From NCBI RefSeq assembly GCF_014652375.1, contig NZ_BMYR01000003.1, positions 272,468 through 336,467 of the forward strand: a DNA stretch of 64,000 nucleotides, in the 5' to 3' direction. The notes beneath the pieces were generated by a model, which did not search any database, was not told the DNA's origin, and was given only the letters and a program-made list of their open reading frames with translations. Both the position numbers and the translations under genes were made by a program. This stretch comes from Alishewanella tabrizica (GTDB lineage Bacteria > Pseudomonadota > Gammaproteobacteria > Enterobacterales > Alteromonadaceae). Positions 46,071 through 56,800 of the stretch are shown piece after piece. Each line of letters begins with the position of its first letter. Positions within the stretch are counted from its first letter, which is position 1.

Positions 46071-46448
46071 ATGGAAAACTGGAAAGAATTTACTGACGAA
46101 ACCATCTCGGCCTTATTAGAAGATGGCAGCGATCCGGATGCACTTTATACGATTGAACACCACTTTTACGACAAAGACTTTAATAAACTAGAAAAACTGG
46201 CTGTAGAGCTGTTTAAATTAGGTTATGAAGTTACCGATGCCGAAGAGGTGGAATTTGAAGATGGTGCGAATGCTTGGGTGTTTGATGCCATCTGTGAACA
46301 ATCGCTAGATGGCGTTGCCATTACGGCCGATGCCATTAAATTGGAAGCCTTAGCCAAAAAGCATCACGTAGAATACGATGGCTGGGGGACCTATTTTGAA
46401 GGCGACGAAGACGGCGAAGATTGGGAAGAAGACGACGCCGAAGAGTAA
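46071..46448 (+). CDS. rraB: Ribonuclease E activity regulator RraB
   Basis: The 125-residue acidic protein starts WKEFTDETISALLEDGSDPD and has TIEHHFYDKDFNKLEKLAVE, FKLGYEVTDAEEVEFEDG and YDGWGTYFE, matching RraB. The tail is Asp/Glu-rich. RraB binds the C-terminal half of RNase E and inhibits or redirects mRNA decay. It is placed in a plsC-rraB unit; a possible in-frame extension links its stop to the next gene. Confidence 0.96.
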   Translation: MENWKEFTDETISALLEDGSDPDALYTIEHHFYDKDFNKLEKLAVELFKLGYEVTDAEEVEFEDGANAWVFDAICEQSLDGVAITADAIKLEALAKKHHVEYDGWGTYFEGDEDGEDWEEDDAEE

Positions 46449-46499
46449 CCGATTAAGCCGACTCAAGCCGGAGCGATTGGCGCCGCACCGGCCTTATTC

Positions 46500-47654
46500 A
46501 TGTTGCCGATAGTGGGTGCCATCAGTTTTGTGCACCTGCTAAATGATCTGATCCAAGCCGTGTTACCGGCAATCTATCCGCTGTTAAAAATACAGTATGC
46601 GTTAAGTTTTACGCAGCTGGGTCTGATCACGCTGGTATTCCAGTTAACCGCGTCGTTATTACAACCTGCCGTAGGGTTTTATACCGACAAATACCCGAAA
46701 CCAGCATTATTGCCAATGGGGATGGGGTTTACCTTACTGGGGTTACTGCTGCTTGCCATCGTCAACAGCTTTCCGTTATTACTGTTAGCTTCAGCGCTCA
46801 TTGGTTTAGGTTCTTCCACCTTTCATCCAGAAGCGTCTCGCGTGGCGAGGATGGCATCTGGCGGCCGTTTTGGTTTGGCGCAGTCTTGTTTTCAAGTGGG
46901 TGGCAATGCGGGCTCAGCATTAGGGCCTTTACTTGCCGCGCTGATTATCATACCGCGTGGTCAAGGCAGTATCGCCTGGTTTTGTCTGTTTGCTATCGTT
47001 GGCATTATCGTGCTACTGCGCGTGCGTCGTTGGGTGGTTAGTCGTCAAGCGATGGGGCATGTGCGCAAAAATGCGCAGGGCAACAGTGGATTATCGACAA
47101 AACAAATACGCCAAGCCTTGCTGGTCCTGGCGTTACTCGTATTTTCAAAATACGTGTATATGGCAGGCCTAAGTAACTACTACACGTTTTATCTCATCGA
47201 AAAGTTTCAGGTATCGATAGCTCATTCGCAGCTATTTTTATTCTTATTTCTGGCGGCTGTGGCAATAGGAACCTTGATTGGTGGACCAATTGGTGACCGT
47301 ATTGGTCGTAAGCAGGTCATTTGGGTGTCTATTTTAGGTGCCGCGCCGCTGGCATTACTCTTACCCTATGCCAATTTATATTGGACGGCTGTGCTAACCG
47401 TACTGATTGGTATCGTTTTATCGTCTGCCTTCTCGGCAATTATCGTGTTTGCACAAGACTTGGTTCCCAGCAAAATTGGGATGATTTCAGGTGTTTTTTA
47501 TGGCCTGATGTTTGGCATTAGTGGTATTGCAGCAGCAGGATTAGGCGCACTGGCCGATGCGACTAGCATCACCCAAATGTTCAAGTTTTGCGCATGGTTT
47601 CCATTGCTAGGCATGTTGGCACTGTTTTTACCTCGAGTGCAGCAGGCGCCATAA
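46500..47654 (+). CDS. MFS exporter, fosmidomycin-resistance (Fsr) type
   Basis: A 384-residue, 12-helix major facilitator protein. ISFVHLLNDLIQAVLPAIYP, LTASLLQPAVGFYTDKYPKP, LIGLGSSTFHPEASRVARMA and FQVGGNAGSALGPLLAALII match Fsr-type proteins; the loop GGPIGDRIGRKQ is the MFS repeat motif. Fsr homologues export fosmidomycin and probably other compounds. Fsr proteins usually have 20-25 extra N-terminal residues; here no ATG, GTG or TTG precedes the ATG in frame. An ATT at 46452, after GAAGAG, would restore such a tail. See findings. Confidence 0.87.
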   Translation: MLPIVGAISFVHLLNDLIQAVLPAIYPLLKIQYALSFTQLGLITLVFQLTASLLQPAVGFYTDKYPKPALLPMGMGFTLLGLLLLAIVNSFPLLLLASALIGLGSSTFHPEASRVARMASGGRFGLAQSCFQVGGNAGSALGPLLAALIIIPRGQGSIAWFCLFAIVGIIVLLRVRRWVVSRQAMGHVRKNAQGNSGLSTKQIRQALLVLALLVFSKYVYMAGLSNYYTFYLIEKFQVSIAHSQLFLFLFLAAVAIGTLIGGPIGDRIGRKQVIWVSILGAAPLALLLPYANLYWTAVLTVLIGIVLSSAFSAIIVFAQDLVPSKIGMISGVFYGLMFGISGIAAAGLGALADATSITQMFKFCAWFPLLGMLALFLPRVQQAP

Positions 47655-47700
47655 GATAATTATTTATGGCGCCATGTCGCCGGACACTGGCCTTTAGGCG

Positions 47701-49401
47701 TTATTCGCCGCCTCCAAGCCGGTTAAGTAAGCGGTCTCTCACCTGATCTTGTAGGTTGCCCATTTTGGCGTTAACCAATTCTTCCAGTTTGGCTTCAAGA
47801 GCCTTACTATCTGTCTCTTGCTGTTGTAACAACGTTAGCCATTCTTGTTGCGGACCCAGTTGTTGCGCTAAGCGGTTATCTAACTCGGTGCGGAGTTGGC
47901 GTTGCAATGTTGCTATTTTTTGCTTCGCTTCACCCAGCAAGGCATCGCCCAGCATCCGATCTAGGGAAGAGCGTATTGTCACCTTAGGATTGCTAATGAC
48001 GCCCTCTGCTAACACATCAAACGGGATCTGGCTTTGCTGATTTAGCAGGTTGACCAGCGGATCGAGGTACCGATTGCCGGTTTTCTCAAAGTTGGCATTT
48101 TTTAACAGCACTTTGGCTTGCTGTTTTAACTGATCGTCAGTGAGTGTTAAAGAACCATTGGCACTAAATAAGCCTGCTAATAGCGTAAGGGCTTGTTGCT
48201 CGCGGCCAATGGTGAGTTTATCTAATGCCATTCCGTCTAACTGCCAGCTAAGATTGGTGATCATCTGTTCTAAAATTGCAAAGTCGCCGTTTAGCGTAAA
48301 GGTATTGAGCTTGGGTAAGCCGGCAACATCCAGCGCAAACCGCGTCGCAGCGTTATTAATCAATTGATGCTGAGTGGTAATATCTTGCATGGTAATCGTG
48401 CTTTCGGTGCCCGCTAATAGCAAATGCAGCTTGGCGTTTTTCACCCAAAAGTCGGGATAAGGTTGGTTAGGATCCAGTGGCTTGGCCGGTGCTGGCTCGC
48501 CTTCTTGTTGTAGATAGGGTTTGGCTAATTGATAGAGCGCTTCCAATTTTTGAATTTCCCGCGCCCAAATATCGCCTAACAGGATTTGAAAAATAGGGGC
48601 CAGACCGCCATCTTGAATATTGGCTAACTGTTGTAATTGTTGCCAATCTGCTGACGCTGCGTTGCGCACGGCCGCGACGTGTTCGCTTAGTGCTGTGCGA
48701 CTCTGCACAAAACCTTGCTGTAATTCACGCAGTTTGTCGCGCTCAGTCCGAAGTTGTTGTTGCAGCGCGTTAAGTTGTTGGGTTTTCGCCGCTAAGTCGT
48801 TAGCATCATTGATTCGACCTTCGGTTAAGGTTTTTATATTAGTTTGAAATTCAGCGAGTGTTTCGGCAGTTGGCAATTGTTGGCGCAACGCACTAAACTG
48901 TTGCTGTTGCTCGCTAACAAAGTGTTTTAAGCGCTCGCCTTGTTGCAGCGTTTGCAAATTGGCACGGGCAAGAATGGCATCGGCAGTTGGAATATCGACT
49001 TGCAGCAACGAGGCGAGATCGAGTGCATTGTCGTTCGGTTGTGGTACACGATATACCTGACCAGGTTGTTGCCGTTTACTGCCATAAGCCAGTTCAGAGA
49101 TCTCAAGCGTTTCAACAATATAATATCCTTTTAAGGCTGGCCAAGGATCAACCTGCGCGTAAGCCATGGCAAAACTTAGGCTGTTATAGTCAGGCTTTGC
49201 AGGATCGGTTAATTGCAGTGTATTAATTTGTAGTGATACAGGCAATAATCGTAACGAGACACTATCGATGTTCACTTCTGCGCCGGTAATGTTTTCTAGC
49301 TCACTAATCATGACCTTTTTGATCAGCGTATTGGCCAGTAACCAGCTAATCAGTAGCAGTGTTATGAGGCTAACCGGAATAAGCCAGAGAAGTTTTTTCA
49401 T
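47701..49401 (-). CDS. TIGR03545 family AsmA-like protein
   Basis: The 566-residue protein has an N-terminal membrane helix (LLWLIPVSLITLLLISWLLA) and an AsmA-like start (ISELENITGAEVNIDSVSLR, DPAKPDYNSLSFAMAYAQVD). A long coiled coil spans residues about 170-270, followed by the conserved FWVKNAKLHLLLAG and an end rich in Gln/Leu. These features fit TIGR03545, an uncharacterised family of marine gammaproteobacteria; AsmA relatives span the periplasm and help lipid transport, but function here is not established. It is divergent from the amidase gene. Confidence 0.82.
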   Translation of the reverse strand: MKKLLWLIPVSLITLLLISWLLANTLIKKVMISELENITGAEVNIDSVSLRLLPVSLQINTLQLTDPAKPDYNSLSFAMAYAQVDPWPALKGYYIVETLEISELAYGSKRQQPGQVYRVPQPNDNALDLASLLQVDIPTADAILARANLQTLQQGERLKHFVSEQQQQFSALRQQLPTAETLAEFQTNIKTLTEGRINDANDLAAKTQQLNALQQQLRTERDKLRELQQGFVQSRTALSEHVAAVRNAASADWQQLQQLANIQDGGLAPIFQILLGDIWAREIQKLEALYQLAKPYLQQEGEPAPAKPLDPNQPYPDFWVKNAKLHLLLAGTESTITMQDITTQHQLINNAATRFALDVAGLPKLNTFTLNGDFAILEQMITNLSWQLDGMALDKLTIGREQQALTLLAGLFSANGSLTLTDDQLKQQAKVLLKNANFEKTGNRYLDPLVNLLNQQSQIPFDVLAEGVISNPKVTIRSSLDRMLGDALLGEAKQKIATLQRQLRTELDNRLAQQLGPQQEWLTLLQQQETDSKALEAKLEELVNAKMGNLQDQVRDRLLNRLGGGE

Positions 49402-49733
49402 AAAATATCCTTATCTAAAAAGGCGTCGCCCAAGGCGTATTAAGGTTTATCGATGACCGCTCACAGGACGGTATGTGGAAAAGTTTATTATCATCCTATG
49501 TCTAGCGAAGCAAAACCCGAGTGACTAGCACGTTTTTCGTTTTGCAATCGCTTAAGAGTGTAAAGCAAAGCGCTATCGCATACTAAGCTATTTGGCTGAC
49601 AGAGCCTGATTAAGTTCCAATTAACGGCCGTTGCGACCAATAACGGCTGTGTGCGGTGAAACCGCATGTAACGTCAGCGCGTAATGATTATGCTAAACGC
49701 ACAGTATTAAATGTGATAAAGGATAGAATAGGC
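49402..49733. other. 332-bp divergent intergenic region
   Basis: No supported gene on either strand. It should hold the promoters of the TIGR03545 gene and the amidase. An AAAGGA site lies 10 bases before the amidase ATG. No clear palindrome was seen. Confidence 0.5.
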
Positions 49734-51296
49734 ATGCGAATAATTGGGTTGTGTTTAGGGGTATTTTTAGTCGGGTGCCAGCCAAAAACCGTTACCGAAC
49801 CTACGGTTGCCAGAGAGTTAGCCTGGATTGATGCCCGTAGTGCGCAACAAGCACTGGCAGGGGGCGAACTAACCAGTGAGCAATTGGTAAACCATTACTT
49901 AACGCAAATTGCCAAGCACAATACGCAGGGGCATCAACTCAGAGCAATAGTGGATGTGAATGACGATGCCTTAGTGCAAGCCCGTATGCTGGACAAAGAG
50001 CGTGCAGCTGGGCAAATTCGCTCGTCCTTGCACGGTTTACCTGTGGTGTTAAAAGCCAATATTGCTACGGCAGATCAGTTACCAACAACGGCGGGGGCGT
50101 TGGCATTAAAAGGGCATTTAACTACCGAAGACGCCGAGCTGGTAAAACAATTACGTGCGGCCGGTGCGATTATCCTAGCTAAAACCAATTTATCCGAGTG
50201 GGCTAACTTTCGGGGCGAAAACTCCGCCAGTGGTTGGTCAGCCTTGGGTGAACAAACACGCAATCCTCATTTACTCACACATACGCCTTGTGGCTCTAGC
50301 TCTGGATCAGGTGTTGCAGTGGCCGCTGATTTCGCACTATTGGCTGTGGGCACCGAGACTGATGGCTCTATTATGTGCCCTTCGGCAATTAATGGCATAG
50401 TGGGCATTAAACCTACTCGAGGTGCGGTATCTGGTGAGGGAATTATTCCTATTGCCAGTGCGCAAGATATTGCCGGCCCCATGGCGCGGCGGGTATATGA
50501 TGCCGCGTTATTGCTCGAAACCATGTTAACCCCGCAAGCGCGCCAGCAAATTCCTGCCTCGTTAACGGCGGCGGCATTGCAACCGGCTAATGGCGGAAAA
50601 GTGTTATTGGTTCGGGCATACGATGAGCGTGAGCCGGCGTTAGTCAATATGTTAGACAACACAGCTATGGCGTTACGCGCTGCAGGTATTGAGGTTGTTG
50701 AAACACAGAGCTGGAGTTTACCTGCAGAATTGTATCAGGCGGAATTCTCAGTACTGATTTACGAGTTTGCGCGAGATTTACAGCAATGGTTAACGCGTTA
50801 TCAGGTGGCTGAGTCTGTTAATACGATTCAGAAAATCGTCGATTTTAACCAAGAGCAAGGCACTGCAGCGTTAGCCTTTTATGGGCAAGAATATTTGGTA
50901 CAAGCCGCTGCGGTAGATGTGACCGCACAGCAAGCTGACTATCAACAAGCGTTAACGCAAAGCCGCACCTTAGCAGAGGGGGCATTAAATAAGTATTTAC
51001 AGCACGGCTACAGTGCTATAATTTTACCTTCGTATGGCCCTGCTTGGCCGATTGATCATGTTAATGGTGATCAATTTAACTTCGGCACCTCTACTGCCGC
51101 TGCTGTGGCGGGATATCCGTCGATCACGGTGCCCGGAGGCGCAACAGGGGTGTTACCGCTTGGCATTAGTGTAGTGGGTTTGCCTTGGTCAGAACCCGAG
51201 TTGATCCGTCTTGCCGCCTTGCTGGAGCAACAGCTAGCGGCGTATCGGCGTCCTGAATTTAAAGCAGCCTTGGACCTACAGGCGACAGTAGAATAA
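49734..51296 (+). CDS. Amidase signature enzyme, predicted lipoprotein
   Basis: The 520-residue protein begins with a lipoprotein signal (IIGLCLGVFLVGC, lipobox LVGC), so it should be in the envelope. The amidase signature Ser-cisSer-Lys triad is visible: Lys in LPVVLKANIAT, the Gly/Ser-rich CGSSSGSGVAVAADF and nucleophile Ser in ETDGSIMCPSAINGIVGIKP. Members hydrolyse carboxamides or aryl amides; the substrate is unknown, but peptide amides are plausible for an envelope form. The ATG at 49734 fits the signal peptide; upstream frame is open but unlikely. Confidence 0.9.
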   Translation: MRIIGLCLGVFLVGCQPKTVTEPTVARELAWIDARSAQQALAGGELTSEQLVNHYLTQIAKHNTQGHQLRAIVDVNDDALVQARMLDKERAAGQIRSSLHGLPVVLKANIATADQLPTTAGALALKGHLTTEDAELVKQLRAAGAIILAKTNLSEWANFRGENSASGWSALGEQTRNPHLLTHTPCGSSSGSGVAVAADFALLAVGTETDGSIMCPSAINGIVGIKPTRGAVSGEGIIPIASAQDIAGPMARRVYDAALLLETMLTPQARQQIPASLTAAALQPANGGKVLLVRAYDEREPALVNMLDNTAMALRAAGIEVVETQSWSLPAELYQAEFSVLIYEFARDLQQWLTRYQVAESVNTIQKIVDFNQEQGTAALAFYGQEYLVQAAAVDVTAQQADYQQALTQSRTLAEGALNKYLQHGYSAIILPSYGPAWPIDHVNGDQFNFGTSTAAAVAGYPSITVPGGATGVLPLGISVVGLPWSEPELIRLAALLEQQLAAYRRPEFKAALDLQATVE

Positions 51297-51302
51297 AAAC
51301 TT

Positions 51303-51325
51303 GACTCTGGTGTAACGCCAGAGTC
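51303..51325 (+). terminator. Hairpin after the amidase gene
   Basis: GACTCTGG / CCAGAGTC perfect 8-bp stem with 7-nt loop, 7 bases after the stop. The following sequence is AT-rich but not a pure T-run. Confidence 0.5.
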
Positions 51326-51372
51326 GATAATAATTGTGTTATTGAATTCTTATTTTGGAATAAACACCTTAG

Positions 51373-51804
51373 ATGTTAAGCACTCTGGTAAAGCGCCAAA
51401 AAATCTGGACAGTGCCGCTGTTAATCAGCCTGGCATTTTCTTGGTGCTTGTTGCTTTGCCAAAATCTGGCGCAGGCTGCGCCTGCATCAATCGATAGTCT
51501 GCAGAGCAGCCAAACAACGACAACACCGTCCTGTCATAGCCAGCAGCCGACTGTACTTGAGCATCAGGTTGAGTCAAAAGGGGAGTTCACACACCTTTTG
51601 ATAACAGAACATTGCAGTGGATGTGATAATCAAGCTGCAACCCCCGACGCCATTAGCTTAGCCATGGTTGGCCTATTAGTGAGCTGGGCGAGTTTGCCCG
51701 ACGCTATAATCCCTGCTAGCACTATACCGGTTATTGCCTTAACCACACCGCCACCCCGAACCGCTGTTCCGCTGTATTTAGCAAAAAATCTGCTGTTAAT
51801 TTAA
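51373..51804 (+). CDS. Small Cys/His-containing exported protein of the metal efflux operon
   Basis: A 143-residue protein with a signal peptide (hydrophobic residues 14-32, AQA cleavage) and Cys/His pairs CHSQQP and HCSGCDNQA which could bind a soft metal. A second hydrophobic stretch is at about residues 95-115. The Pro-rich end finishes RTAVPLYLAKNLLLI. Small proteins of this kind (CopL-like or DUF2946-like) often precede copper/silver RND operons, and the adaptor gene follows 71 bp downstream. I do not recognise the family with certainty. Metal sensing or chaperoning is inference. Confidence 0.6.
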   Translation: MLSTLVKRQKIWTVPLLISLAFSWCLLLCQNLAQAAPASIDSLQSSQTTTTPSCHSQQPTVLEHQVESKGEFTHLLITEHCSGCDNQAATPDAISLAMVGLLVSWASLPDAIIPASTIPVIALTTPPPRTAVPLYLAKNLLLI

Positions 51805-51875
51805 CCCTTTACTTTTCTCTCTCGTTCCGGTGTTGCAGCCGGTCTTTTGGGTTTTGTATAAAGGGTTTCTGTGTT

Positions 51876-53813
51876 ATGCGTAATATTATTTCTGGTTCTA
51901 TCGCTGCGCCAACGCCAGCGAGCAGTTGGTGTTATCGTCCGCATGTTGCTAGGTTTGCTTTGCTTTGTGCAGTGTTGTTACCACTTAGCGTCGCAGTAAC
52001 TGCCGCGGCACAGCCGCATGGTCACGATCATGATCACAATCATGGACATAATAATGCGCAGGCGCACGGCCACAACCCTGTGCAGATACAGAATAATGCG
52101 GTAAGTCGCGAACAAGCGGATCCGTTGGCAGCATTACAACCCACACAGCAATATACCTGTTCTATGCATCCACAGATCCGGTTTAGTGATCCGAACGAAC
52201 GCTGCCCGATCTGTGGTATGGCACTGATCCCGGTTGCCGCCGAAGATAATGTTGCCGGTAGTGAACAGCAGGTAGAACTGCGCTTAAGCCCCCGAGCCGC
52301 CGCTCTGTTGCAAACCGCAGTGATGCCGGTACGGCAGGCTGCCAGTACTCAGCGCTTCAATTTACCGGGTACGCTAGTGGCCGATCAAAGCCGAGTACAA
52401 ACGATCAGCGCCTGGACCAATGGTCGCATCGAACAGGCGTATGTTAACCGCACGGCGCAGCAGGTACAGGCCGGTGAGCCGATGCTGGAAATTTTTAGCC
52501 CTGAGCTGATTGTGATCCAGCAGGAGCTACTGCAAGCCAAGCAGTTAACGGCGCGCAGCAGTTTGCCTGCTGCCAGTACCCTGGAAGGTGCCCGGCGTCG
52601 TTTACGTTTATTGGGGGTGCCAGCCGCGCAAATTGACCAGATCCTGCAGCGTGAGCAGTTACAAGATACGGTGACGCTCAGTGCACCAGTCAGTGGTATT
52701 GTCACTGAAAAATTTGTTAACCAAGGTGCTTACGTCAGCACTGGCCAGCCGTTATTTACCGTACTGGCGCTAGATACATTATGGCTGGAGTTAGCCGCCT
52801 TTGAATCCCAATTACCTTTGCTTAAAGTCGGGCAGCAGGTAGAGGTGAGTGTGAAAGCCTTGCCGGGCGAGACGCTGAGTGGTCGCATTGAACTGATTGA
52901 GCCGCAACTGAATATTGCCAATCGCAACGCCAGGGTAAGGGTATTGTTAGCGAACTCGGATGGCAGATTAAAGCCGGGTATGCTGGCACAAGCCAGTATT
53001 CAGGCTGACGTTGCCGAAACATTGTTAGTGCCGGCATCTGCCGTGCTCTTTACCGGCAAACAGTCACTAGTTTATGTCCAACCTGATGCGGCAGAGTCGA
53101 ACTACGAACCCCGTCAGGTCGAGCTTGGCCTGCGTCTGGGTGAGGAATATCAGTTGCTCTCCGGCGTCACTGCGGGTGAGTTAGTGGTGACGCAGGGCGC
53201 GTTCCGACTGGATAGCGAACTGCAAATCCGCGGCCTGCCCAGTATGTTAAACCCAGCTGTTGCTTCAGGCCACACCGAAAGCATCGGCTCAGCACATCAC
53301 CACAATACGAATGCGACGACTCCGTCGCAACAACAAAATACAGCAGTGATCGCTGCCGACGTTGTGCCAAACCATGATGACTTTGTGGTGCCTGCGGCAG
53401 CACAAGGGGTGTTGCTGGAGGCGTATGCGCAAGCTTACGAGGCATTGGTGGCTGACGATCTGGCCGGCTGGCAGCAGGCAACCTTGTCTATGCAGCAAGC
53501 GGTGGCGGCGGTTGACTGGCCAGATCGGTTTCCCCGGGTACTCAGTGCGTTAAAGGCTGGCGCCGAAGATATTCAGGCAGTGACTGAGCTTGCAGAGGCG
53601 AGGGCACTGTTCTACCGGCATAACCTCGGTTTATTGCGCTTTGCTGAGTTGGGCGTATTGGCTGACGGCTGGTATGAAGCCTATTGCCCGATGGCACGCG
53701 ATGGCGAAGGGGCCAGTTGGTTACAACGCGAGGCTGCGCTGCGCAACCCCTATTTTGGCGCCATGATGTTGCGCTGTGGCGATATTGTGCGCCGTTTCGG
53801 GGCGGAGGGCTAA
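51876..53813 (+). CDS. RND periplasmic adaptor, CusB-like, with His-rich and DUF3347 parts
   Basis: The 645-residue protein has a signal region, a His-rich segment (HGHDHDHNHGHN, about residues 48-60), a heavy-metal-binding domain (YTCSMHPQIRFSD, ERCPICGMALIPV), and the membrane-fusion lipoyl/barrel core (AAVMPV-type start, SAPVSGIVTEKFVNQGAYVS, LKPGMLAQASI, LLVPASAVLFTGK). The last 130 residues match DUF3347 (AYEALVADDLAGWQQ, YEAYCPMARDGEGASWLQRE, NPYFGAMMLRCGDI), found in copper adaptor proteins. It should deliver Cu(I)/Ag(I) to the RND pump. The stop is three bases before the pump gene. Confidence 0.92.
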   Translation: MRNIISGSIAAPTPASSWCYRPHVARFALLCAVLLPLSVAVTAAAQPHGHDHDHNHGHNNAQAHGHNPVQIQNNAVSREQADPLAALQPTQQYTCSMHPQIRFSDPNERCPICGMALIPVAAEDNVAGSEQQVELRLSPRAAALLQTAVMPVRQAASTQRFNLPGTLVADQSRVQTISAWTNGRIEQAYVNRTAQQVQAGEPMLEIFSPELIVIQQELLQAKQLTARSSLPAASTLEGARRRLRLLGVPAAQIDQILQREQLQDTVTLSAPVSGIVTEKFVNQGAYVSTGQPLFTVLALDTLWLELAAFESQLPLLKVGQQVEVSVKALPGETLSGRIELIEPQLNIANRNARVRVLLANSDGRLKPGMLAQASIQADVAETLLVPASAVLFTGKQSLVYVQPDAAESNYEPRQVELGLRLGEEYQLLSGVTAGELVVTQGAFRLDSELQIRGLPSMLNPAVASGHTESIGSAHHHNTNATTPSQQQNTAVIAADVVPNHDDFVVPAAAQGVLLEAYAQAYEALVADDLAGWQQATLSMQQAVAAVDWPDRFPRVLSALKAGAEDIQAVTELAEARALFYRHNLGLLRFAELGVLADGWYEAYCPMARDGEGASWLQREAALRNPYFGAMMLRCGDIVRRFGAEG

Positions 53814-53816
53814 GGT

Positions 53817-56800
53817 ATGACGACTCCCTTGCAACCGGAACCGGGACAAACTGAGCCTAGTCAGGGCTTCGCGCGTTTTATTGCACTGCTATTACAGCAA
53901 AAGCTGCTGGTGTTTGTTGCCTGCATCATCCTACTGGTCATTGGGATCGGCGTCGCGCCCTTTGGTTGGCAGCACTCTCTGCCACTTAAGCCGGTGGCGG
54001 TTGATGCTATCCCTAATCTGGGTGAAAACCAGCAAATTGTATTTGCCGATTGGCCGGGCCGTTCGCCGCAGGATGTGGAAGATCAGCTGACCTATCCACT
54101 GAGTAGCGCTCTGATGGGCGTGCCGGGGGTGAAAGATGTGCGCTCCTTATCGATGTTTGGCTTTAGCAGCATAGCGCTGATTTTTGAGGACAATATCGAG
54201 TTTTACTGGGCCAGATCGCGCATTCTGGAAAAGCTAGCCAGTTTACCGGCTGATACCTTACCGCCCGGTGTACAACCGGCGCTGGGGCCGGATGCGACCG
54301 GCCTGGGGCAAATTTTCTGGTACACGCTGGAAGGGCAGGATCCGCAGGGCAAGCCTGTTGGCGGCTGGCGGTTGGATGAGTTGCGAGCTATTCAAGACTG
54401 GTATTTACGCAGTGGTTTGCTCACGGCCGAAGGTATCAGCGAAGTGGCAGCGATCGGCGGCTATCAGCGGGAATATCAAGTAGAAGTTGACGCGAATTTG
54501 CTGCGGCTTTTTGAGGTGACACTGGAGCAGGTTACAGCAGCGGTTATGGCGTCGAACCTAGATGTCAGCGCCGGCAGCCGTGAGCTCAATGGTGTTGAAT
54601 ATCTGATCCGCGGCCAGGGGTTTGTTAAACAGCTGGCCGATCTGGAACAAGCCGTCGTCAGGCTGGGACCCGACAATGTGCCGATCCGGGTGCAGGATGT
54701 GGCTAAGGTCAACATTGGCCCGGCGCCGCGGCGTGGTGCGCTGGATGTTGCTGGCGCGGAAGCGGTGGGTGCAGTGGTCACGGTGCGCGAGGGCTATAAC
54801 CCCAGACAGGCCATTGCTAATGTGCAAACCCGCATCAGTGAGCTACGGGCCGGTTTACCGGCAAAAGCCGTCATTAACTGGGCAGAAACCCGCTTAGAAC
54901 AAGTCAGTGACTTTGCTGCCTTACAGCAATTGCCGCTACCCGGCGTAGAGTTTACTGAGCAAAGCGACAGCGTACAGCAGGCTTGGCGCGAATGGTTACA
55001 ACAACATCCACAGCAGAGTTGGCCTGACTGGCTAACGCTTAGCAAGATCGAATTGGTGCCGTTCTATGATCGTTCGTTACTGATTGATGAAACGGTCGCC
55101 ACCCTTGAGACGACGCTGGCGTTACAGCTTTTACTGACCACCTTGGTTGTGCTGGTGGTGTTGTGGCAGTTCAGGGCGGCACTGGCAGTGAGTTTAATGC
55201 TGCCCGTGACCGTGCTGGTCAGCTTTATCCTGATGCGTTACTTTCAGGTGGAGGCGAATATTGTTGCCTTAGCCGGGATTGCGATTGCCATTGGTACCAT
55301 TGTCGATTTGGGCATTATTTTTACCGAGAATCTGCTGCAACAGCGGCAAGCTGCGCTGCAGCAAGAAGACGGAGCACTGCAGCAAGAAGAGAGGTCGCTG
55401 CAGACGGAGCAAGGTGCGTCGGAACAGGGGCAGCGTTTTAATGCGGCTTTGGCGATCCAGCAAGCTGGGCGCGAGCTCGGGCCTGCGTTACTCACCGCCA
55501 TCAGTACGACCGTGATTAGCTTTTTGCCCGTGTTTGCCATGACGGGCGCCGAGGGTAAATTATTTGGCCCGCTGGCCTATACCAAAACCTTTGTTTTGTT
55601 AGCCGCAGTGTTACTGGCGGTCACCTTGCTGCCGGTGGTGTTGTACTTGCTTTTTGCGGCAGAGCCGGCGCGGCTTAGGGCACTGCTGGCGCAAAAATGC
55701 CATAACCTGCTACCTGCGCGCCTGCAAACCATACCCGCTACGCTGCTACGCCGTGGCCATGGTGTGCTGATGCTAGTGCTGTTATTGACGGTATTGTTTT
55801 GGCTATCCCAGCTCTGGCTACCGCTGGGACCGGGTGCTGGCTTCTGGCATAACCTGCTTTTCGTCAGTAGCTTATTATTGCTGGTGCTCTTGGTATTCTG
55901 GCTATTCTGGCAGGTGTACCTGCCGCTGTTGCGGCTTTGTCTGCGTTTTAAACTGACGTTTTTGTTGCTGCCGCTGCTGGTGGTGTTAACAGGTCTGTCG
56001 GTTTGGTTAGGAGCGGCCAAGGTGATCCCGGGTGTTAACGCCGACAGTCACCTAGCACAGCGTTTTCCGGGGTTAAGTCGCGAATTTATGCCCGCCTTGG
56101 ATGAAGGGGCTTTTTTACTGATGCCGACGGTGATGCCGCATGCGGCTATCAGTGAAGCACTGAGTATCTTACAACAGCAGGATCAGGCGATTGCTGCTAT
56201 CCCGGAAGTAAAAACGGTGGTGGGTAAAATTGGTCGGGCCGACAGTGCGCTGGATCCGGCGCCGTTATCGATGATTGAAACGCTGATCCAATATCATAGC
56301 GAATATAAAACCGATGCCCTGGGCAAGCGGCTGTATTTTAAATATGACCGGCAAACTGATAGTTTTGTGCGCGACAGTCAGGGTGAACTGATTATTGACC
56401 CGCGTGGCCGGCCCTACCGGCAGTGGCGTGAGCATATCAAAAGTCCGGATGATATCTGGCAGGAAATCGTGCAGGCGGCGCAGTTGCCCGGCGTAACCTC
56501 GGCACCTAAGCTGCAGCCGATAGAAACCCGTTTACTGATGCTGCAAACCGGCATGCGCGCGGCGATGGGTGTTAAACTGCAGGCGCCAGATTTAGCCACG
56601 CTGGAGCTGGTTGCACTGGCGTTTGAGGCAGCATTGCGCGACGCCCCGGCCATTTCGCCACTCACCGTAAATGCCGAACGGGTGGTAGGCCAGCCGTATT
56701 TAATTGTCACGCCCAATCGACAGCAAATCGCCCGGCATGGCCTAAGTATGCAACAGGTGCAGCAAAGCTTAAGTACAGCCCTAGCGGGGATGGATGCCGG

